From Cytobacillus suaedae (GTDB lineage Bacteria > Bacillota > Bacilli > Bacillales > Bacillaceae_L), in the NCBI GenBank assembly GCA_014960805.1, contig CP063163.1:1568001-1632000 (forward strand): DNA of 64,000 nucleotides, read 5' to 3'. Positions within the stretch are counted from its first letter, which is position 1. The number at the start of each line of letters is the position of its first letter. The position numbers and the translations under genes were made by a program. The notes beneath the pieces were generated by a model. The model did no database searches, had not been told where the DNA came from, and saw only the letters and a list, made by a program, of their open reading frames with translations. This document shows, piece after piece, positions 27,988-36,539 of this stretch.

Positions 27988-28127
27988 CAATCACCGATAT
28001 ATAAATATAAGAACGATGGGAAAACGTATATATTTTAAATATGTTCCTGTATTTACCTCCAGCTAGGGTGAATAATCTTGCATCCTTTTCTAATAATAAT
28101 CCTTAGGATATTATCAGGAGGTATTAT

Positions 28128-28721
28128 ATGGATTACAGTTTAATATGGAAAGCAGCTCTCATGGTCTCAGTAGGTTTTTTATTTCTTCGCTTTGTAGGTA
28201 GAAAATCTGTTTCTCAAATGACAATTGCTACTACAGTTGTTTTGATTTCTGTGGGATCAATCATCATCCAGCCATTAATTGACAATGGAATTACTAACAC
28301 TCTTTTAGCAACATCAGTATTTATATTATTCTTGATAGTAGTCGAATTCCTAGGGATGAAATTTAATGGCTTTGAGAAATTGATAACTGGAAAAGCAAAA
28401 GTCGTTATCCAAAATGGAGAGTTGCAGGAAAATACATTAAAGAAGATGCGATTAACTGTTGATAAGCTTGAAATGCAGTTGCGTTCAAAAGGGGTTACAA
28501 AAATCTCCGATGTAAAAACAGCAACGATGGAACCAAATGGTCAGGTTGGATATGAATTAATTCCTGATGCACAGCCACTTACTGTTGGAGAGTTTAAAAA
28601 GTTGATGTCTCAACTAGGTTATACTTTTCCTCAACAACAACCATCTGTTACAACAAATACGAATCTTTTTGATGAACTAACGCAAACAAATTACCCTCCA
28701 AACCCAGAGCACTTACATTAA
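28128..28721 (+). CDS. DUF421 (YetF-type) membrane protein
   Basis: 197 aa: three N-terminal transmembrane helices (about 5-75) followed by a soluble two-lobed DUF421 domain with 'RKSVSQMTIA', 'NGFEKLITGKAKVVIQNGE' and 'LRSKGVTKISDVKTATMEPNGQVGYEL'. Related Bacillus YetF/YkjA/YrbG proteins are sporulation-associated and their role is unclear. AGGAGG lies 7 nt before the ATG; a hairpin terminator follows directly. Confidence 0.85.
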   Translation: MDYSLIWKAALMVSVGFLFLRFVGRKSVSQMTIATTVVLISVGSIIIQPLIDNGITNTLLATSVFILFLIVVEFLGMKFNGFEKLITGKAKVVIQNGELQENTLKKMRLTVDKLEMQLRSKGVTKISDVKTATMEPNGQVGYELIPDAQPLTVGEFKKLMSQLGYTFPQQQPSVTTNTNLFDELTQTNYPPNPEHLH

Positions 28722-28726
28722 AAATT

Positions 28727-28747
28727 GAGCCCTATGGCTCTTTTTTT
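28727..28747 (+). terminator. Terminator after DUF421 gene
   Basis: GAGCC-ctat-GGCTC followed by TTTTTTT. Confidence 0.8.
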
Positions 28748-28825
28748 GTGGATTAATATATAATTGTTATTAATTACTATGTTTTTTGAAAAAGTCGGGC
28801 ATGTTCCCGGTCGGAGGAATTAAAG

Positions 28826-29353
28826 ATGAAATCTACGAACAGTCCGATTTATTGGTCTTTACTTAAGCATCAAGACTGGAACCTGTATCTTGCTGCGACA
28901 TCAAAGGGTTTGTGTTTTGTTGGTTCACAAAACAAGCCTTTTGAGGAACTGGTTAAATGGGCAGAAAAACGCTTCCCTGGAAGTTCTCTATATGAAGACT
29001 CTGAAAAACTCGAAAATTATGTTGAAGAGATTACCGAGTACTTAGAAGGAAAGAAACAGAGTTTTACTCTTCCATGTGTGTTTACTGGAACCGATTTTCA
29101 ACTTGCTGTCTGGGATGCACTCTGTGAAATACCCTTCGGACAGACATGGTCTTATTCAGATATTGCAACTCATATCAATAAGCCATCAGCTGTTCGAGCG
29201 GTAGGAGCAGCCATTGGAGCAAATCCTATTTTAATTAAAATCCCGTGTCATCGTGTAGTCGGTAAAAACGGTGCATTAACAGGATATCGGGGCGGATTAG
29301 ACATGAAAATGAAACTGTTGGAGCTTGAAAAGCAATTGCAAATACAATCTTAA
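28826..29353 (+). CDS. ogt: Methylated-DNA-protein-cysteine S-methyltransferase
   Basis: 175-aa DNA repair protein that takes the methyl group from O6-methylguanine onto its own cysteine. The acceptor is Cys141 in 'KIPCHRVVG'; the helix-turn-helix region 'PFGQTWSYSDIA' and 'RAVGAAIGANP' precede it. Contains the N-terminal ribonuclease-like domain but no AdaA zinc domain, so Ogt type. GGAGG precedes the ATG. Followed closely by a small membrane protein. Confidence 0.93.
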   Translation: MKSTNSPIYWSLLKHQDWNLYLAATSKGLCFVGSQNKPFEELVKWAEKRFPGSSLYEDSEKLENYVEEITEYLEGKKQSFTLPCVFTGTDFQLAVWDALCEIPFGQTWSYSDIATHINKPSAVRAVGAAIGANPILIKIPCHRVVGKNGALTGYRGGLDMKMKLLELEKQLQIQS

Positions 29354-29369
29354 GAGGGAGTCCAAAGAT

Positions 29370-29573
29370 ATGACTAAGGGTATTTTAGGCGTACTTTTAA
29401 CAGTATTCGGCGGGTTTGGATTGTGGTGGTGGAACAACGCTTTATGGAGTAGTGGTGGACCAGACGGAGGGAGAAGTGTTATTCAATATGTTGTTCCGTA
29501 TTTACTGGCAAGTATTATATTATTTGTTGGTATTTACTTATGTGTTAGATATGTTAGAAAGTTAGGGACTTGA
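29370..29573 (+). CDS. Small membrane protein, 67 aa
   Basis: Two transmembrane segments (about 4-25 and 38-60) flanking a Gly/Trp-rich loop 'WWWNNALWSSGGPDGG'. ATG 29370 is preceded by AAGAGGGAG; the frame's earlier ATG at 29325 lies inside ogt. Probably cotranscribed with ogt (16 bp apart). Family not recognised. Confidence 0.6.
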   Translation: MTKGILGVLLTVFGGFGLWWWNNALWSSGGPDGGRSVIQYVVPYLLASIILFVGIYLCVRYVRKLGT

Positions 29574-29585
29574 TTATTTAAAGCT

Positions 29586-29624
29586 CAGGTTCAAAGTCAA
29601 CTATTAAAGTGGGCTTTGAACCTG
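29586..29624. terminator. Hairpin between convergent genes
   Basis: CAGGTTCAAAG pairs perfectly with CTTTGAACCTG. There is no T-run on the plus strand, so it is a weak terminator candidate. Confidence 0.4.
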
Positions 29625-29636
29625 TCTAAGGAATCT

Positions 29637-30077
29637 TTATTGTGTTAAATTTTCTAGTTGATTTAATAAAGTTGTCACCTCGGTAATTGTTGTTACTATT
29701 TGAGAGTTTTCTAATTGTTCGATGACTAAATTACCATTCTCCATTACAGCATTAATTTCAGCTAATAGTGCTTCATTTTTTGCTATTAGTTCTTGATGTA
29801 TGCTTTCTGCAATAGTAGGAATGTTTTCTAAAGCAATAAATTCCTCAATTTGGACTTTCAACGTTGATAACTCAGTTTCAAGCTCCTTTAGTGCCTCGGG
29901 ATTTGTTACAGCATCTTCCATCATTTGTGGTGCAGCCTCAGCAAAAGCACTCAAGTTATTAATATGTGTGGTGGCTGTATTAACATAATCAAGTGAATTA
30001 TTCACTTCTTCTAACAATGAGCAAGCACTTAATGACATTGCCAAAAAAATCAATAAAAGTATCTTCATTTTTTTCAT
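29637..30077 (-). CDS. DUF6376-like lipoprotein
   Basis: 146 aa. Signal peptide with lipobox 'MSLSAC' (lipidated Cys near residue 19) and a mature part made of amphipathic helices rich in Glu, Asn and Leu, e.g. 'LLEEVNNSLDYVNTATTHINNL', as in DUF6376 family lipoproteins. ATG 30077 has GGAGGGG nine bases upstream and gives the shortest clean signal peptide. Probably attached to the outer face of the cytoplasmic membrane; role unknown. Confidence 0.75.
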   Translation of the reverse strand: MKKMKILLLIFLAMSLSACSLLEEVNNSLDYVNTATTHINNLSAFAEAAPQMMEDAVTNPEALKELETELSTLKVQIEEFIALENIPTIAESIHQELIAKNEALLAEINAVMENGNLVIEQLENSQIVTTITEVTTLLNQLENLTQ

Positions 30078-30267
30078 AGGTTCTAACCCCTCCAACTTTA
30101 ACTATTTATATATAGTATTTACGTTTTTTTTTAAAAAAGGTTTCAGTAAGACTTAATTTTATTTAATAAGTCTTTAATATTTTGTTGTATCAACAATTTT
30201 AATTAAATGGTAGATTATGGAGAGAAGAACAAGATTATTTAACTACTATAGAAATAGGGGGAAACTG

Positions 30268-30786
30268 ATGTTAGGTTTACCAAAAGGTGAGGTATTTTTA
30301 CTTCCTTGGAGTGAAGAGTGGGAAAAAGCATTCTTGGAAGAAAAAAACAAGATAGAAGAGGTAATTGGCAAAGAAATTATAAACATTCATCATATCGGAA
30401 GCACAGCTGTCAAGAACTTAAGTGCCAAACCTATCATTGATTTAGGAATAGAAATTCATACGTTTACTGATGGGCCAAAGTTTGTAAGCAGATTAGAGAA
30501 GTTAGGGTATTCTTACAAAGGTGAGAATATACTTCCAGAGCGTCACTATTTTAGCAAGGGAGAGCCGAGGACCCACCAAATTCATATGTATGAAAGTGGT
30601 AATAGGTATCTGCTTGAGCATTTAGCATTTAGAGATTATTTAAGAAAAAATGATGATGCAAGGCTTGAATATGAAAAGCTAAAAATCGAGTTGTCGCAGA
30701 AAAATAGTGATAACAAGCATCAGTATGCAGATGACAAAACGAAATTTGTCCAGGAAATTCTTAAAAGAAATATTTTAGGAACATGA
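30268..30786 (+). CDS. GrpB family protein (UPF0157)
   Basis: 172-aa protein of the GrpB/nucleotidyltransferase-like superfamily: 'VFLLPWSEEWEKAFLEEKNKI', 'HHIGSTAVKNLSAKPIIDLGIEI' (the GST...D motif of the fold) and 'RTHQIHMYESGNRYLLEHLAFRDYLR'. Function not established; often found near acetyltransferases. ATG 30268 is preceded by AGGGGGAAA; the ATG-like opening at 30217 lacks a binding site. Confidence 0.83.
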   Translation: MLGLPKGEVFLLPWSEEWEKAFLEEKNKIEEVIGKEIINIHHIGSTAVKNLSAKPIIDLGIEIHTFTDGPKFVSRLEKLGYSYKGENILPERHYFSKGEPRTHQIHMYESGNRYLLEHLAFRDYLRKNDDARLEYEKLKIELSQKNSDNKHQYADDKTKFVQEILKRNILGT

Positions 30787-30864
30787 GTAATTACATATCC
30801 CTAAAATATTTCTTTTAGTGTTTACCAATACTAATTAAATAAATAATTGCGGAAGTGAAACGGT

Positions 30865-31707
30865 ATGAGGTCAAAACGGAAACATAATAAATATCCATAT
30901 ATTATATTAGGTATCATCCATCTAATCATGGTATGTATCACTTTTTATAAATGCGAGGATCGAAAGAAATGTTTTGTATTATTACTAAACTATGTCGGTT
31001 TTGCGTATTTATTTGAATATATTGTAGTTGTCCTGTTTGATGCGTATAAGTACCAGCCGAAATTTTTTGCACAAAAACACAAAGATAACATTTCGGGTGC
31101 AATATGGTCTCAATTTTTTTATGTTCCTGTAACGGCTTTATTTATTACAGCCTTTCAATTTGGTTGGAAGGTGAAATTATTGTTTGGCATCTATTTTACA
31201 TTATTGGAAAAATTGTTTATTCACATGGGTATTTTTAAAAACAATTGGTGGCGTACCCGCTATACTTTTTTGACCATCGTGACTTCATTTTTCGTTAATG
31301 ACTTCTGGTATAGAAAGTTGACTAACAGAAGTCCAGTGTTTTTATTTATTTCTTTTTTCAATATGATCCAGGTTACGTGGATGAATATCATATTTTTCCT
31401 TGCGTTGCTAAAACAGCTTCGCTACGGAAAACCAGGAAATCTAAGATGGGAAAATCATTTTGTCATCTCCCCGTTATTTGGTTTGACGTATTCAATACTT
31501 CTTGCTTGGTGGACAAAGGATGAAAACTTATTTTATAAAATAAAGTCGTTTTTATTTATGTTTGGAACGGATGTCTTTTTACTTCAAAAGAATATGTTGA
31601 AAACGCAAAGTATTCTTATCTTGCCTCTGATTTACTTTCTACTAATAGGTAGTGCAAATCTTTATAAAAGGATTGTTTATAGAGATAGGGAGGTTTACCA
31701 TACATAA
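30865..31707 (+). CDS. Multi-pass membrane protein, paralogue of 4025-4861
   Basis: 280 aa with about seven transmembrane helices. It aligns by eye over most of its length with the protein at 4025 ('YLFEYIVVVLFDAYKYQPKFF', 'SGAIWSQFFYVPV', 'LEKLFIHMGIFKNNWWRTRYT', 'NHFVISPLFGLTYS'). No catalytic motif. GGAAGTG precedes the ATG. The two copies are 26 kb apart, so dispersed rather than tandem paralogues. Function unknown. Confidence 0.65.
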   Translation: MRSKRKHNKYPYIILGIIHLIMVCITFYKCEDRKKCFVLLLNYVGFAYLFEYIVVVLFDAYKYQPKFFAQKHKDNISGAIWSQFFYVPVTALFITAFQFGWKVKLLFGIYFTLLEKLFIHMGIFKNNWWRTRYTFLTIVTSFFVNDFWYRKLTNRSPVFLFISFFNMIQVTWMNIIFFLALLKQLRYGKPGNLRWENHFVISPLFGLTYSILLAWWTKDENLFYKIKSFLFMFGTDVFLLQKNMLKTQSILILPLIYFLLIGSANLYKRIVYRDREVYHT

Positions 31708-31730
31708 ATCAGATTACTTCGTGTAAAAGC

Positions 31731-31800
31731 GTTTACGTTCCGGGAAATGGTGGATTTCAGCAAATGAGGTTACGTAAAAGCATTTACGTTCTGGGATTAC
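31731..31800. repeat. 1.4 copies of the 51-bp repeat
   Basis: GTTTACGTTCCGGGAAATGG at 31731 recurs as CATTTACGTTCTGGG 51 bp later, separated by 'gaggttacgtaaaagc', i.e. the same GAGGTnACGTAAA...TTTACGT core as the array at 15908. Its right end supplies the last codons and stop of the truncated gene at 31784. Confidence 0.75.
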
Positions 31801-32014
31801 GAAACTCTTCATAGTGACGTTGTTCATCTTCACGTATCTCTAATATCTGATTTTTTTCCAATGCTGTGGGTGCTAATTGGGCTAATTTCTCATAACATGC
31901 AATAGCGCTATATTCCCCGTGAATGGCTTTTTGAATATCCTTTATAAATTGAGCGTTGTTTCTAAGGCGAGAATAATAATTGTTATAGGGATGATTTTGA
32001 TAGAACTGATTCAT
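31784..32014 (-). pseudogene. Ferritin-like protein truncated at a 51-bp repeat
   Basis: 76 codons encoding a Tyr/Asn-rich N-terminus (NQFYQNHPYNNYYSRLRN) and the first helices of a ferritin-like domain: 'IQKAIHGEYSAIACYEKLAQLA' and 'ILEIREDEQRHYEEF', each with an ExxxA/ExxH metal-type motif. Relatives that I recall are about 150-170 aa with two more helices; here the reading frame runs into the 51-bp repeat and ends 'NPRT'. GGAGG and ATG are intact, so a short product could still be made. Confidence 0.55.
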
Positions 32015-32163
32015 AACAATCCTCCGTATTAAAATAGTCATTTATCCTATGCTACGAGCAGGCGTGAGGTGTAAGGACGACAGAAAGTTAATGGGGTTGA
32101 ATTCTTTGATAATTTTTTATGTAAATAAAATAGGACAGTTCAACTACACTGTCCCTTACTACG

Positions 32164-33306
32164 TTAATTAGAGGTGAATGGAGAAAAAGTTGAATCGCTC
32201 TTCACCTTTTTTTGCGCTTTCATGCCAAATAAAAATCGTAAACTAGTAAATCTTCGAATGATAATATGATAACTTAACATAATGATAAAGAATGAGACTA
32301 CAGCAAGGAAAAGCAATTTTACATAAATAGGCCACGATAGATCATGTAAGAAATAGGCGATCAATACAATGACGGGTTGATGTAATACGTAAAATGGCAT
32401 TGAAGCTTCGCTTGTGTAGGCTAAAAATTTGTTGGAGTAGGATAGATATCGATTTGCTAAATAAAAAATACATAATAGAAGACTCCAACAGTTAATGGTC
32501 CTTATTGCAAAATAGATCCAACTTTCAATCGTTCCGGGTTGTGGAAAGCCAATCATAAACCAAATGATATAACTGATTGAAGTGGTTACAGCTAAAAATA
32601 TGTGAATTTTACTTGTTTCTTTAAGAGCAGTTTTAAATGATGAAGCTGAAAGAAAATAGAAGCCATACATAAACATGATTAAATAAAAAATTAGATCCCA
32701 TCCACCTAAGCCTTGTGTTTTAATGATGCCTGATAAGAACAATAAAAAAGGTAGTATATAAAAATGATAGGCTTTGAATTGTTTTATTCCTACTTTTTGG
32801 AATAAAGGTAAAGTTAGTAATGAAAATACGAGTAAAACTAGCAAATACCACAAATGTAAACCAAAAAAAGCGAAATTCCCAGTACCGCCAAAATCTAAAT
32901 AAATTCCATCAAAAAAATGAGGTATAAAGGATAAGAATGAGCCATCAAATTGTCCGTTTGTTATTCTCTCTATATAGATTTGATGGGGAGTTAGGATTAA
33001 AACACCAAATCCTAATGGTACACCCAATTTAATAAAGCGCTCCTTCACATACCCAGATTTTGCTTTGCTTCTTAGTGCATAGGCGACACTAATTCCTGAG
33101 ATAACGAAAAATAAGGGCATAATCCAAGACCCTACAAAAAGTGAAAAGACTAAAATGGCTTCTGAATCCAGTACATTGTTTTTAATATGCCATGGAAATG
33201 GGTTCACAAACATTGTACAGTGGTAAAGAAAGACAGCAAGTGTTGCAATTACACGAATCCAATCTAAATCGTATTGTCGCGTTAATGAAGAAAAGTCCTT
33301 TTCCAT
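32164..33306 (-). CDS. Acyltransferase family 3 membrane protein
   Basis: 380 aa with ten or so transmembrane helices. N-terminal 'YDLDWIRVIATLAVFLYHC' carries the family motif (R/D-x-hydrophobic-H, with the catalytic-type His) of acyltransferase 3 proteins that O-acylate sugars or surface polymers; 'FFVISGISVAYAL' and the C-terminal 'MPFYVLHQPVIVLIAYF' are also typical. No extra SGNH domain as in OatA. GAGGTG precedes the ATG. Acceptor unknown. Confidence 0.87.
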   Translation of the reverse strand: MEKDFSSLTRQYDLDWIRVIATLAVFLYHCTMFVNPFPWHIKNNVLDSEAILVFSLFVGSWIMPLFFVISGISVAYALRSKAKSGYVKERFIKLGVPLGFGVLILTPHQIYIERITNGQFDGSFLSFIPHFFDGIYLDFGGTGNFAFFGLHLWYLLVLLVFSLLTLPLFQKVGIKQFKAYHFYILPFLLFLSGIIKTQGLGGWDLIFYLIMFMYGFYFLSASSFKTALKETSKIHIFLAVTTSISYIIWFMIGFPQPGTIESWIYFAIRTINCWSLLLCIFYLANRYLSYSNKFLAYTSEASMPFYVLHQPVIVLIAYFLHDLSWPIYVKLLFLAVVSFFIIMLSYHIIIRRFTSLRFLFGMKAQKKVKSDSTFSPFTSN

Positions 33307-33546
33307 AATTCACCTCAAATAGTATGTAGACGAACATATATTACCATTTATGTGAAAAAATAAATAGATAAGACATACTTTTTTTTAGGATTAAAGGAAT
33401 GTTACCCATAGAAGAATAAACGTGAAAATACATACATATGGAAAAAAGTTAATAGTAACATCTAAACAAGTTTTGAATGTTTTAGTGGAGATAATAATAG
33501 AAGAAATAATATTTTATAATTGTCACAAGGATGAGGAGAGAAAAAC

Positions 33547-34113
33547 TTGAAAAAAGCAGTATTAAAAGTAGAAGCCATCTTAGTAGCATATGATTCGGAA
33601 ACGTTTGTTACAGAGCAAGTGAACGAAGTTAATGTGGAATTTGGAGGAATTCCGGGTGATCGACACTTTGGAATGACTAGACCTGCAGATGCTCGTCAGC
33701 CTATGTATGAACGTGGTTCGGAGATTCTTAATAGACGGCAACTTACTATTGTATCAATAGAAGAGTGTAAACTCATTGCTGACCAATTAGGTATCCCAGA
33801 AGTTAAACCTGAATGGTTAGGTGCAAATCTGTTAGTTAGTGGAATGTCAGAATTCACAAAATTGCCTATGGGGTCGCGATTGCTTTTTCCTGACGGGACA
33901 GGTCTTATCTGTAATGGAGAAAACTTACCATGCATATTTCCTGGACGGGAAATCCAAAAAGCCTATCCAGACATACCTAAACTGGATAAAACGTTTGTAT
34001 TGGCAGGAAGAAAACGTCGAGGCATTGTCTGTGGTGTGGAAAAACCTGGTATAATTAAAAAGGAAGATGACATTAAATTATTTATCAATAATTATGAAAA
34101 ACCAATGCAGTAA
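33547..34113 (+). CDS. MOSC domain protein
   Basis: 188 aa; a short stand-alone MOSC domain as in Bacillus YiiM-like relatives: 'GIPGDRHFGMTRPADAR', 'NRRQLTIVSIEECKLIA', 'LGANLLVSGM' and a cysteine near 'LICNGENLPC' and 'GIVCGVEKPG'. MOSC domains bind sulfur or metal-sulfur groups, as in molybdenum cofactor sulfurases and YiiM-type reductases. Start TTG 33547 with GAGGAGAG upstream. Precedes the GNAT gene at 34131 by 17 bp, likely one operon. Confidence 0.83.
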   Translation: MKKAVLKVEAILVAYDSETFVTEQVNEVNVEFGGIPGDRHFGMTRPADARQPMYERGSEILNRRQLTIVSIEECKLIADQLGIPEVKPEWLGANLLVSGMSEFTKLPMGSRLLFPDGTGLICNGENLPCIFPGREIQKAYPDIPKLDKTFVLAGRKRRGIVCGVEKPGIIKKEDDIKLFINNYEKPMQ

Positions 34114-34130
34114 AAGGTAGGGGGAAAAAG

Positions 34131-34637
34131 ATGACCAATTTAGCTGGATTTCAAATTAAAGTGGCCAAAATTCAGGATACTGGCAAAGTTATTTCTTTGC
34201 TGAAGGATTTGGCTTTGTGGATGAGAGAAAGCGGAATCAAGCAATGGGGTTATCTGTTAGAGGGTGGAGATGACGAAGAAATAGAACAATCCATTGTTAA
34301 TGGTGAGACGTATCTCGTTTTAAAAGACACTCAACTTGTCGGAACCTTTACGCTTTTGGAGGAACCTAGTGAGTGGGATAGGCATGTTTGGGGAAGTGGC
34401 GCTTCCATAGATGGGCTATATTTACATAGACTGGCTTTACATCCTTCCTTTATGAACATAGGTTTAGGCAGTAGTTTATTGAATTGGATTGAATCCAATC
34501 GATATGATATTGAGTTAATTCGGTTAGATTGTGTTTCAGAGAATAGTAAATTGAACCGTTTTTACAAAGAAAATGGTTTTGAATGGGTCGGAACCGAGGA
34601 TGGGCATAGCAAGTATGAAAAGAAGATAAGAAGCTAG
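34131..34637 (+). CDS. GNAT family N-acetyltransferase
   Basis: 168 aa; 'LALHPSFMNIGLGSSLLNWIE' is the acetyl-CoA loop (about 107-125) and 'LDCVSENSKLNRFYKENGFEW' the C-terminal motif. AGGGGGAAA precedes the ATG. Likely cotranscribed with the MOSC gene. Its last bases form the left arm of a terminator. Confidence 0.87.
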   Translation: MTNLAGFQIKVAKIQDTGKVISLLKDLALWMRESGIKQWGYLLEGGDDEEIEQSIVNGETYLVLKDTQLVGTFTLLEEPSEWDRHVWGSGASIDGLYLHRLALHPSFMNIGLGSSLLNWIESNRYDIELIRLDCVSENSKLNRFYKENGFEWVGTEDGHSKYEKKIRS

Positions 34638-34665
34638 CCTGGGTGTAAGTGCCAAGCTAGCTTTT
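34631..34665 (+). terminator. Terminator overlapping GNAT stop codon
   Basis: AAGCTAGC...AAGCTAGCTTTT hairpin whose 5' arm contains the TAG stop. Confidence 0.7.
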
Positions 34666-34688
34666 AAACCTTGCTTTTGTCAAAGCCT

Positions 34689-34847
34689 TTACTTTTTCTT
34701 TTCGTCCTCCTTAGTCATGTTCTCTACCGTTTCAGCAATTGCATTCGACATTTGATCGACTTCTTCCATTGTTCCTCCATGAAGCTGTCCATCAATACCT
34801 GGTTTGTCTCGCTTACTAGGTTCAACTGGGTTGATTAATCTTGCCAT
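34689..34847 (-). CDS. Small hydrophilic protein, 52 aa
   Basis: MARLINPVEPSKRDKPGIDG..., charged and without membrane segments, ending in a Lys-rich tail. A full AGGAGGTG stands 7 nt before the ATG, which makes it very likely a real gene. No family recognised; size and composition recall small sporulation-associated peptides, unproven. Confidence 0.62.
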   Translation of the reverse strand: MARLINPVEPSKRDKPGIDGQLHGGTMEEVDQMSNAIAETVENMTKEDEKKK

Positions 34848-35031
34848 ACGAACACCTCCTATACAATAGGGTGCTTTTGCAACTATTTTTTAATCATCAA
34901 AATACAGTTAATGTTTGCCAGTTAAATTGGGTAAGACATTTAGCAGGTACATCGTAAAACAAAGAGTAAATAAATGAAATAAAAACGCCACCTTCCGTTT
35001 ATACTAAACGTATGTTCGGAGGTGTTTTTTT

Positions 35032-35346
35032 ATGGACAATAAAGAGTTTCAGCAAATTTATAATGAATACAAGCATCAAGGAGAAGAGCAGGCAAGAGTA
35101 GAGGCTATTGACAATGTTTCATCAGGAGCAGAGGAAATCGTAGCTGTCCGCAAAAATGACGATGGAGATCTAATTGCCTTTAAAACAAGTAGTGGTCGCG
35201 AGTTAGACTATGTTACGGCACTAAACGAAGCACAAGAGGGCAAGCTTGCCCATGTAGATGTCTTTCACAAATATGGACGAGACATCCTACGAAGTGAACC
35301 TGATGGAGTAAAAGAAAATAACCTTGATAACTTACCACAGTTTTAA
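35032..35346 (+). CDS. DUF3892 domain protein
   Basis: 104 aa; the C-terminal 60 residues ('EEIVAVRKNDDGDLIAFKTSSGRELDYVTALNEAQEGKLAHVDVF') match the DUF3892 pattern of short Bacillus proteins of unknown function. N-terminus is helical and charged. GGAGGTG precedes the ATG. Followed by a palindromic terminator. Confidence 0.8.
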   Translation: MDNKEFQQIYNEYKHQGEEQARVEAIDNVSSGAEEIVAVRKNDDGDLIAFKTSSGRELDYVTALNEAQEGKLAHVDVFHKYGRDILRSEPDGVKENNLDNLPQF

Positions 35347-35357
35347 TTGTGTCTTCT

Positions 35358-35410
35358 GGGGCCTGACCCCCGGTGCGTTAATACGTTAACGCATAGGGGT
35401 CAGGCTTTTT
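35358..35410 (+). terminator. Palindromic GGGGCCTGACCCC terminator, copy 1
   Basis: GGGGCCTGACCCC-cggtgcgttaat-acgttaacgc-ataGGGGTCAGGC then TTTTT. A long stem with an inner GCGTTAA/TTAACGC arm. A near-identical copy at 38163-38219 brackets the ABC exporter operon between them. Confidence 0.8.
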
Positions 35411-35540
35411 GTGCAATCGTTTGTATTTTTTTGAATTATTTACATTTTAAGTATTGTGCTTAGGGTAGAAAATAATGTAAAATTAGGCGTTTTCTATCAA
35501 GCGAAAGAATTATCAAGTCGTTTTATGGGGGTCGTAGCTC

Positions 35541-36527
35541 GTGAGCATCATAGAAGTAAAGAATTTACGTAAAGAGTATAAAATCAGTGAGAAGGACGTT
35601 GGGCTAATTGGGGCAATTAAAAATGTTTTTCGTCCTAAGTTCAGAACGAAAACAGCAGTAGATGATATTAGTTTTTCAATTGCTGAAGGAGAAGTTGTTG
35701 GGTACATTGGGGCCAATGGAGCGGGAAAATCAACCACAATTAAAATGTTAACAGGCATACTAACACCAACTAATGGTGAGGTACTTATTAATGGATTGGT
35801 TCCGCAAAAGAATCGTGTACGAAACAATAAGCAAATTGGAACTGTTTTCGGTCAAAGAACACAACTTTGGTGGGATCTGCCAGTAATTGAATCTTATAAT
35901 CTTCTGCAAAATATCTATGAAATTCCTAAAGATATTTTCGAAGAAAACTTGAATCGGTTCAGAGAGTTACTAGATTTGGATGAATTATTAAAAACACCAG
36001 TACGACAGCTAAGCTTAGGTCAAAAAATGCGATGCGAAATTGCGGCAGCTTTTTTACATAATCCAAGGGTTGTTTATTTAGATGAGCCTACAATTGGTTT
36101 AGACGTTATGGTTAAAGAAAAAATTCGAGAGTTTATTAAAACAGTTAATAAAGAAAGAAAAGTTACCGTTATCCTTACAACCCACGACATGCAGGATATT
36201 GAAGAAGTATGTTCAAGAGTAATGTTTGTTGATTATGGAAAAGTCATTTATGACGGTGACCTTGAGAGTGTTAAAAATGTACTTGGTAAAACAAGAACGG
36301 TTGTATTTAAAGTGAAATCCAAAAGTGAAGACCTATATGATGTGATTGAGAAGAGTGAAGGCTTGTCTCTTTTAAAAGAAGCTGAAGATACGCTAGAAAT
36401 TCAGTTTAATAGAGAAACTGTTACGGCAACACAAGTCATCAATATCGTTTCTCCATATTGTGAAGTTGTTGATTTATCGATTCAAGAAGTGTCAATTGAA
36501 ACGATTGTAAAGAGTTTATATAAATAA
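35541..36527 (+). CDS. ABC-2 exporter ATP-binding protein
   Basis: 328 aa; Walker A GANGAGKST at 57-65, signature 'LSLGQKMRCEIAAA', Walker B 'VVYLDEPTIGLD', H-loop 'TTHDM'. The N-terminal insertion 'LIGAIKNVFRPKFRTKTAVDDI' and C-terminal extension mark the DRA-like group that pairs with two ABC-2 (PF06182-type) permeases. Start GTG 35541 with GGGGG upstream. First gene of a three-gene operon. Substrate unknown. Confidence 0.9.
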   Translation: MSIIEVKNLRKEYKISEKDVGLIGAIKNVFRPKFRTKTAVDDISFSIAEGEVVGYIGANGAGKSTTIKMLTGILTPTNGEVLINGLVPQKNRVRNNKQIGTVFGQRTQLWWDLPVIESYNLLQNIYEIPKDIFEENLNRFRELLDLDELLKTPVRQLSLGQKMRCEIAAAFLHNPRVVYLDEPTIGLDVMVKEKIREFIKTVNKERKVTVILTTHDMQDIEEVCSRVMFVDYGKVIYDGDLESVKNVLGKTRTVVFKVKSKSEDLYDVIEKSEGLSLLKEAEDTLEIQFNRETVTATQVINIVSPYCEVVDLSIQEVSIETIVKSLYK

Positions 36528-36539
36528 GAGGTGGTTAAC

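Noticed and set aside
31720..31745. CcpA cre-like sequence TGTAAAAGCGTTTACG
   Set aside because: Spacing does not fit the 14-16-bp cre consensus and the sequence belongs to the 51-bp repeat.
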